From Acidobacteriota bacterium (GTDB lineage Bacteria; Acidobacteriota; Terriglobia; Terriglobales; SCQP01), in assembly GCA_021818955.1 (NCBI GenBank), contig JAKASR010000009.1:1-64000 (forward strand): a DNA stretch of 64,000 nucleotides. Direction: 5' to 3'. The stretch's first letter is position 1. Every line of letters starts with the position of its first letter. Below the pieces are notes generated by a model. It worked only from the letters and a program-made list of their open reading frames with translations. It was not told the DNA's origin and did no database searches. The position numbers and the translations under genes were made by a program. Positions 58,324-64,000 of this stretch are shown here, in pieces.

Positions 58324-58743
58324 CTATTTCCTGCTTTGAAGAATATTCCTGAGCACGGACGCCAATTGCTCAGCGAGATGGCCTGTTTTAGCGATCGATT
58401 CGAGCTGCCTATATATATCCTCGGCATCGCCCTGTTTCCGTGCGCCGACACTACATACGACGACGACGTGATGCTGCGCATAAATGCGGTAAACGGCGCG
58501 ATGGTTTCCGAACTGGTGCTTCCAATAGCCAGCTAACGAGCCGCGCAACGGCAGGCTGTACCCTTCAGGGTCAATGGCGAGCTTTTTCTCCAACACTTTG
58601 CGAAATTGATTACGCACGCTGCCGTCGAGAGCCTTAATGTCCGCCGCAGCGTCTGGCGTATATCTAAGCTCGAAGAGAGGCCTTAGAGGCGGCTCTTCTC
58701 GCAATGGCGCAGTCGGGTGCGGCTGTTTTCGCCCTTTGGTCAT
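58324..58743 (-). CDS. RelE/ParE-family toxin
   Basis: FELRYTPDAAADIKALDGSVRNQFRKVLEKKLAIDP...LRGSLAGYWKHQFGNHRAVYRIYAQHHVVVVCSVGARKQGDAEDIY. Confidence 0.85.
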   Translation of the reverse strand: MTKGRKQPHPTAPLREEPPLRPLFELRYTPDAAADIKALDGSVRNQFRKVLEKKLAIDPEGYSLPLRGSLAGYWKHQFGNHRAVYRIYAQHHVVVVCSVGARKQGDAEDIYRQLESIAKTGHLAEQLASVLRNILQSRK

Positions 58744-59090
58744 GCGTCAAAAACGTCGGTTGTTCTAAGCAGGCGACCAGCCACAACGTCGTCGTCAATG
58801 GTTTTCGACAAAGTCAGCAAGCGATCAGTAAGTTCGCGGTCGGCGAGAATCTCCAAAGTAGCAAGCATGGATTCACGCTCATGCATGAGGGAATCCAGAA
58901 ATTCCTTGTCCACCAAATACTTCGATGGCTGCCGGCGGTTCTCGACCAAAATGACCCGGTTTGCAGTCGCTTCTTTCAAATATGTTTTGAGCCTGTCTCG
59001 AAGATTGGTCGCTGTGACCCTCTTAACGGCGATGGACGCCTTTGGCATCGGAATCTCCATTACGTACGTTACACGCATGCAACTGTACAT
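58740..59090 (-). CDS. Phd/YefM-like antitoxin (start uncertain)
   Basis: RVTATNLRDRLKTYLKEATANRVILVENRRQPSKYLVDKEFLDSL; 4-nt ATGA overlap with downstream toxin. Confidence 0.78.
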   Translation of the reverse strand: MYSCMRVTYVMEIPMPKASIAVKRVTATNLRDRLKTYLKEATANRVILVENRRQPSKYLVDKEFLDSLMHERESMLATLEILADRELTDRLLTLSKTIDDDVVAGRLLRTTDVFDA

Positions 59091-59129
59091 TAAACGGAAA
59101 AGGCTGTCAAACGAGAACGCCGGTTATTT

Positions 59130-59235
59130 GAGGCAATTCAATTTTTCGAAATCAAGCATGCTGAAGGCAAATATAATTCTGCGAGATTGAGCCTGCCCAG
59201 CCGAAAACTACTGTCCGAGGCGGCCGTGAACGCTA
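59130..59235 (+). repeat. Dispersed hairpin repeat, copy 15 (5'-truncated, degenerate)
   Basis: AGGCAATTCAATTTTTCGAAATCAAGCATGCTGAAGGCAA...CCGAAAACTACTGTCCGAGGCGGCCGTGAACGCT. Confidence 0.7.
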
Positions 59236-59241
59236 AGCGAG

Positions 59242-62200
59242 CTAGGACCACTCGGCGGCAATGGCTCCAAGCAGGGCGCCGCACCAGCGCGGCGTCCAGC
59301 GCAGCAGGGCGGGCGGTTCGGCGGCTTCGCCCAGGGGTTTTTCCATTGGCGGCTCAACTTCCGGCAGCCGCTCGTGCAGCAGGATTTCGGCGGCTTCGAC
59401 CTGCGGCTCGGCATGGAAATAGCCCTGAAAGAGCTGGCCGCAGAGGAAATTGGCCAGCGCCAGCAGGCTCATGCCCTGATGGTGCGCCATCCAGCTACGG
59501 ACGATGATGGGACGGCCGCTGCGCCAGTCGGCGCTTTCGAAAAAGCCGTATTCACCGAACCAACCCAGGCGCCGCATATGCAGCAGGTTTTCCAGCGCGC
59601 GGGGCGGGTCGAACCCCAACGCCAGAAAACTGGAGTAGGGGGAGACGACAGCCTCGGGTTTCATGCGCTTCATAGCCAGTTGCGGCAAGCCGAAGGGGCC
59701 ATAGCCGCAGCCGTTGGGGTGCACGCAAGCCGATTCGGAAAATCCCCAGGGAATAGCGTGACGGCGGGCGTACTCGGCCTGCGCTTCGATCGCGGCACGG
59801 GCACTCTCGGCCGCGAGGGTGCGCGACGGATGCCGCATCCAGATGCCGGGCAAGAGATATTCGAACAGGGTGCCTGTCCAAGAGAGCAGAGCGCGACGGG
59901 GGCGAGCGCGGGCCCGGCCCAGATAGATCCAGGCCTCGGCCGGAATATCGCCTTTGGCGATGGCAATGAAGGTGGCCAGGCGCGATTCGGAAGTGAATAA
60001 ATCGTAACAGGCGGCATAGCGCTCGCCGCGGGCGGCGTCATAGCCCACCGAAAGCGCGCGCCGGTGGCGGGAATACAGGAAACGGAAATCCATCGCCGCG
60101 ACCAGGCGCTCGCAATCGGCGGCGATTGCGCGGCAGGCGGAGCCACAGGCGGCATCCTGCGCCCGCGCCTGGCAGGCTTGTTTCAAAGTCCACAGGGCGG
60201 CGACGAGATTGCCGCTATCGGCCGTGGAAACGAAGCGCGGCTGCAGCGGCGCCAGGGTGTCGAGATCGTACCAGTTATAGAGATGGCCGCGGAATTTTTC
60301 CAGCGCCAGAACGGTATTGAGCGAAGCGCGAGTCGCGGCGACGAATTCCCACAAGCTGAGCTGGCGCAGGTGCAGGGCGGCGATCCGGGCATTGAGCAAG
60401 ACGGCCAGATTGGTGGGAGAAAGGCGGCGATCGCTGCCGCCATCTTCGCGCACGCTATCGGGAATCAAGAAGTGGATTTCGGCGGTGCTCCATTCCCGGA
60501 AAAAGCGGCAAAGCCGATGGGCACTGGACATGAGCATTGCCCGCTGCGCGGGAGCGGGAGCGAAGCAGACCGACTGCGGCGCGGGGCGATCGAGCCAAGC
60601 CGTACAGACGGGGGCCAAGGCCCACAGCAACGTCAAGGGGGCGGCCACGACCAGCGCCGCCGGCCGGGCAAGGGCCACCAGCGCCAGCAACGCCAGCGCC
60701 GCCAAGGGCGACCAGCGCAGGCAGGTATCGACGACGGCGCGGCGGCCGCGGGCTTCGGCTTCGGCGGCGGTTTCCCACTCCAGCAGCCGGCGATGGGAAA
60801 AGAAGACGCGATAGAGCGAACGCGCCGCGGCATCAAGCGCCAGCATGGCTTCGGGCAACAGCAGCGCCAGGCTAAGGCCGCTCAGCCTGGCGGCGCGGCC
60901 GAGATGCAGACCCGCCTTTTTAACACCGGCGAGCCACTCGCCGCGCCCGCGGGGGCGCCGCCACAGCCCCAACCCCGACGCCAACAACGCCGGCGCCAGC
61001 AACAGGCCCAGCGCCGCCGCCAGCCAGCGCGCCGGATGCTCGAGCCAGAGCCAGCTTCCCACGAGCAGGGCGAGCAGCGCCGGCTCGAAGAAGCTGCGGC
61101 GCAGGTTATCCAAAATCTTCCAGCGCGCAATGGGCAACAAGGGATTAGGAATGACGCGACCGCAGCCATCCGGCACCCGGCTTCCGAGCCAGCCGATCAG
61201 TTGCCAATCCCCGCGCATCCAGCGGTGTTTGCGCCGGCCCAAGGCACTGTAGTGCGAGGGGAAACCATCTTCCAACTCGATATCGCTGGCGAGCGCGGCG
61301 CGGGCGTATAGGCCCTCGATCAAATCGTGGCTGAGCAGCGCGTTTTCAGGAAAACGGCGTTCCAAGGTGGCGCGGAAGGCATCGACGTCATAGATGCCTT
61401 TGCCGGTGAAGTTGCCCTCGCCAAACAGATCCTGGTAAACGTCGGAAACCGCGCGGGTGTAAATATCAAAACCGGCGGCCCCGGAAAACAACTCCGCCAG
61501 GCGACTGCGCCGGGCGGAGTGGAATTGCACGCCGATACGAGGCTGGATAATGCCATAGCCTTGCGTAACGGTTAGGGTTTCGGGATCGAGCACGGCGCGA
61601 TTCAAAGGATGGGCCATGGCGCCCACCAGCCGGGCGGCGGTTTCCGGCGGCAAGCTGGTATCCGCATCCAAGGTAAGGACGTAGCGGATCTGGCGCAGGC
61701 CGCCTTCATCGCCGGCGAGCAATTCAAAGCTATGGCTCTCGCCGCGCAGCAGGCGATTGAGCTCGATCAGCTTGCCGCGCTTCCGCTCCCATCCCATCCA
61801 GCGGCCTTCAGATGGATTGAAGCGCCGCCGCCGGTGCAGCAGCAAAAACGGGGCGACGCCCCGGCGCGCATGACGCCGGTTCAATTCCGTAATCAGGCGG
61901 GCGCAGAGGCGACTCAGGCGGTCGCGCTCATCCGTTTCGCAATCGGCGTCAGCCGGATCGGTGAGCAGCGCAAAGCGCAAATTCGGGTCGCGATTGGCGA
62001 AATAACGGACCTCCAGGTCGCGCACCAGGGCGCGGGTTTGCCGTGCATCGAGCAACAGCGCAGGCACCGCGACCAGGGTGGCGCAGCCGGCGGGAATACC
62101 CTCGGAGAAATCGAGTTTGGGCAGGGTGCGCGGCGGCAACAGAGAGTTCACCAGCCGGTGGATGCATTCCACCGCGGCGGCCGCCGCCGGGAGCAGCAGC

Positions 62201-63342
62201 AAGATGCCCGCCAGCACCGCCTGCCCCACGGGCAAGGGCCGGACAAGCAGGAAGACGAAGGCCACCGTCAGCACCGCGATGCCGCCCAAATAACCGGCGG
62301 TGGGGAAAGCCAGGAGCTGCTGCCGCAGCCGCTCGCCCAGTCCCGGGCGGTAGCCGATGGCGGCACGCAGTGCGGCCAGGCCGGCATCCACCAGGTAATA
62401 GCCGACATGAGCGCGCCGCGCCGACGCCGATTCCGCCGCAGTCAGAGGATAGCCCGCTGCCCGGCCCGCCAGGCGCGGGCCGGGCAGGGCATGCGAATTA
62501 GCCTGGCTCGCTTCCGGGGCATCTTCCCCCGGGCATGCGGCCAGGCGCAACGCTTCTTCGGCGATGGCCACTTCGCTCAAGCGCGAGCGCTTGGCCAAGG
62601 CCGCCACCGTCTGGCGATAGAGGTCACGGCTGTCGGCGGTCATCGCCGCATAGGCGCCCGCCGGGTCGCGCTCGAGCACACGGTCCACGTGACTGAGCCA
62701 TTCAAACAACGATTTCCAGTCGGCTTCCAGAACGCCGCGAATGCTGGTGAACAATCCCGGCCAAGCCACGGCGGCGCCGGCCAGAATCCGATCCACCAAC
62801 TCCAGTTGCAGGGCCGAGCGCAGCGACCAGATTTCGCTCACTTTCAGGGCGCGCACCGCTTGAAAGCCTTCCACGAACTCGGCAAAGGCGGCATCGCAAA
62901 ACTGATCACGGGCGCGATCGAGGTAGGCGGCGACGAGCAGCGCAATCCGCGGCTGATGGACGCCAGCCACGACGACCCAGGGCAAATGCCAGCGATGCGC
63001 CAGCACCGGCCGGCTCTCCCGCTCCGCAGCCTGCAACAAGCGCACATTATCGAGCAGCCATTCGGCGTCACCGCCGTGCTCACCGGCGCGCACCTGCGCA
63101 ATCAAATTCTCCAGGCGCGCGCGCCGGCGCTGGAAATGCGGCCGGCGAGGGACATGCGGCATATAGGTCTGCGCCACCGTGCCCGCCAGGCGAGTCCCCG
63201 CCTGACGCCACAAATCGCGCTCGCGCTCGCTTAAACGGATGGCATCTTCGCCGCCGTCCCAGACAGGGGCGCCGCGTTCATCGCGGCGCAATTCCGCCGG
63301 CGATGCAGCCCATTCCAAAACCGATTGAGTCCTACTCGACAT
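59242..63342 (-). CDS. Cyclic beta-glucan synthase (NdvB)-like protein, GT84 + glucoamylase-like, no GH94 domain
   Basis: LTLDADTSLPPETAARLVGAMAHPLNRA, GKGIYDVDAFRATLERRFPENALLSHDLIEGLYAR, C-terminal SWMAHHQGMSLLALANFLC; 1366 aa. Confidence 0.88.
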   Translation of the reverse strand: MSSRTQSVLEWAASPAELRRDERGAPVWDGGEDAIRLSERERDLWRQAGTRLAGTVAQTYMPHVPRRPHFQRRRARLENLIAQVRAGEHGGDAEWLLDNVRLLQAAERESRPVLAHRWHLPWVVVAGVHQPRIALLVAAYLDRARDQFCDAAFAEFVEGFQAVRALKVSEIWSLRSALQLELVDRILAGAAVAWPGLFTSIRGVLEADWKSLFEWLSHVDRVLERDPAGAYAAMTADSRDLYRQTVAALAKRSRLSEVAIAEEALRLAACPGEDAPEASQANSHALPGPRLAGRAAGYPLTAAESASARRAHVGYYLVDAGLAALRAAIGYRPGLGERLRQQLLAFPTAGYLGGIAVLTVAFVFLLVRPLPVGQAVLAGILLLLPAAAAAVECIHRLVNSLLPPRTLPKLDFSEGIPAGCATLVAVPALLLDARQTRALVRDLEVRYFANRDPNLRFALLTDPADADCETDERDRLSRLCARLITELNRRHARRGVAPFLLLHRRRRFNPSEGRWMGWERKRGKLIELNRLLRGESHSFELLAGDEGGLRQIRYVLTLDADTSLPPETAARLVGAMAHPLNRAVLDPETLTVTQGYGIIQPRIGVQFHSARRSRLAELFSGAAGFDIYTRAVSDVYQDLFGEGNFTGKGIYDVDAFRATLERRFPENALLSHDLIEGLYARAALASDIELEDGFPSHYSALGRRKHRWMRGDWQLIGWLGSRVPDGCGRVIPNPLLPIARWKILDNLRRSFFEPALLALLVGSWLWLEHPARWLAAALGLLLAPALLASGLGLWRRPRGRGEWLAGVKKAGLHLGRAARLSGLSLALLLPEAMLALDAAARSLYRVFFSHRRLLEWETAAEAEARGRRAVVDTCLRWSPLAALALLALVALARPAALVVAAPLTLLWALAPVCTAWLDRPAPQSVCFAPAPAQRAMLMSSAHRLCRFFREWSTAEIHFLIPDSVREDGGSDRRLSPTNLAVLLNARIAALHLRQLSLWEFVAATRASLNTVLALEKFRGHLYNWYDLDTLAPLQPRFVSTADSGNLVAALWTLKQACQARAQDAACGSACRAIAADCERLVAAMDFRFLYSRHRRALSVGYDAARGERYAACYDLFTSESRLATFIAIAKGDIPAEAWIYLGRARARPRRALLSWTGTLFEYLLPGIWMRHPSRTLAAESARAAIEAQAEYARRHAIPWGFSESACVHPNGCGYGPFGLPQLAMKRMKPEAVVSPYSSFLALGFDPPRALENLLHMRRLGWFGEYGFFESADWRSGRPIIVRSWMAHHQGMSLLALANFLCGQLFQGYFHAEPQVEAAEILLHERLPEVEPPMEKPLGEAAEPPALLRWTPRWCGALLGAIAAEWS

Positions 63343-63389
63343 AATTCAAGCCCAACTCGCGACCCAACATGCGCGCCCGGCCGCCTCGC

Positions 63390-64000
63390 TCAGCGGTAGC
63401 CCGCAGCCTGCATTTCGAACATTTCCGAATACAAGCCGCCGCGGGCGACCAATTGCTTGTGATTCCCTTCTTCGGCCACCTGGCCAGACGCCAAAACCAG
63501 AATTCGATCGGCCATGCGCACGGTGGAAAAGCGATGGCTGATCAACAGCGCCATGCGGCCAGCGCACAAATCGGCAAAATGCCGGAAGAGCTCGTATTCC
63601 GAGGGGGCATCGAGCGCCGCCGTGGGCTCATCAAGCACCAGCAGTTGCGCGTCGCGCAAATAGGCGCGCGCCAGCGCCAGCTTTTGCCATTCGCCGCCGG
63701 ACAGATCGACGCCGCCGACAAAGCGGCGGCCCAGCAACTGCTCATAACCGCCGGGCAGGCGCTCGATAACGGCATGGGCGCGGCTGGCGCGCGCGGCTTG
63801 TTCCACCCGCGCGGGGGTACAGAGATCGAGGCAGCCGACGGCAATGTTTTGCCGCGCCGTCATTTCGAAACGGAAGAAATCCTGAAAGATGACACCGATC
63901 TGGCGATGGAGGCTGTCCAGGTCGTACTCGCGGAGATCGACCCCATCCAGCAAAATCCGGCCTTCGGTGGGATCGTAGAGCCGGGTCAACAGCTTCACCA
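63390..64000 (-). CDS. ABC exporter ATP-binding domain (truncated by window edge)
   Basis: DGVDLREYDLDSLHRQIGVIFQDFFRFEMTARQNIAVG, DLSGGEWQKLALARAYLRDAQLLVLDEPTAALD, SHRFSTVRMADRI. Confidence 0.9.
   Translation of the reverse strand, partial: VKLLTRLYDPTEGRILLDGVDLREYDLDSLHRQIGVIFQDFFRFEMTARQNIAVGCLDLCTPARVEQAARASRAHAVIERLPGGYEQLLGRRFVGGVDLSGGEWQKLALARAYLRDAQLLVLDEPTAALDAPSEYELFRHFADLCAGRMALLISHRFSTVRMADRILVLASGQVAEEGNHKQLVARGGLYSEMFEMQAAGYR

Noticed and set aside
2502-59235. Repeat family as an integron/attC cassette array
   Set aside because: Repeats bracket genes and end in CCGTTAACGC, but genes lie on both strands, the core does not fit GTTRRRY, spacing is irregular and no integron integrase is present.
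2502-59235. Repeats as a CRISPR array or riboswitch set
   Set aside because: Units are 190-345 bp, kilobases apart, and their orientation is independent of the downstream gene, so neither CRISPR nor 5'-UTR riboswitch logic applies.
61609-63234. 541-aa + strand ORF antisense to the NdvB-like gene
   Set aside because: Gln/Arg/Gly-rich shadow frame with no recognisable domain.

Overview
GC-rich bacterial chromosome segment. Gene content (MacB-like duplicated permease, Oar-like TonB receptors, several Tat-exported enzymes) suggests Acidobacteriota, but this is inference. Most of the window is ordinary housekeeping: gatB; a ccmE-A-B-C-(D) cytochrome c maturation cluster; purC; smc; two large TonB-dependent receptors; ppc; trpS next to tRNA-Arg(CCG); rpmH-rnpA-yidD-yidC-jag; pgsA; rimI; efp; ribA; and a cyclic-glucan-synthase-like gene beside an ABC exporter. 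The most striking signal is a dispersed intergenic repeat of about 190-345 bp, present about 15 times. It has a conserved 5' module (GCGGCACGGCCGCTTTTACTTTTAGGCGCTGACGCTTTCGC..GGTCCGGCCGAAACCGGACGC..GAATACTC), a conserved 3' module (GACGAAAACTGCTGTCCGACTCGGCCGTTAACGCTT) and a variable number of perfect hairpin arms in between. Every recognisable copy is in the same (+) orientation regardless of neighbouring gene direction. Three short copies stop at the same internal boundary. Some copies supply apparent protein termini for a NUDIX and a GT4 gene. Other points worth checking: a Cys-type (CXXXY) CcmE, an EF-P with Asn at the usual modification site, a LysW-like zinc ribbon with a poly-Asp tail, an insertion in the SMC head, an rnpA frame that is open across all of rpmH, a cyclic-glucan-synthase-like protein without the phosphorylase domain, and a toxin-antitoxin pair bracketed by repeat copies.
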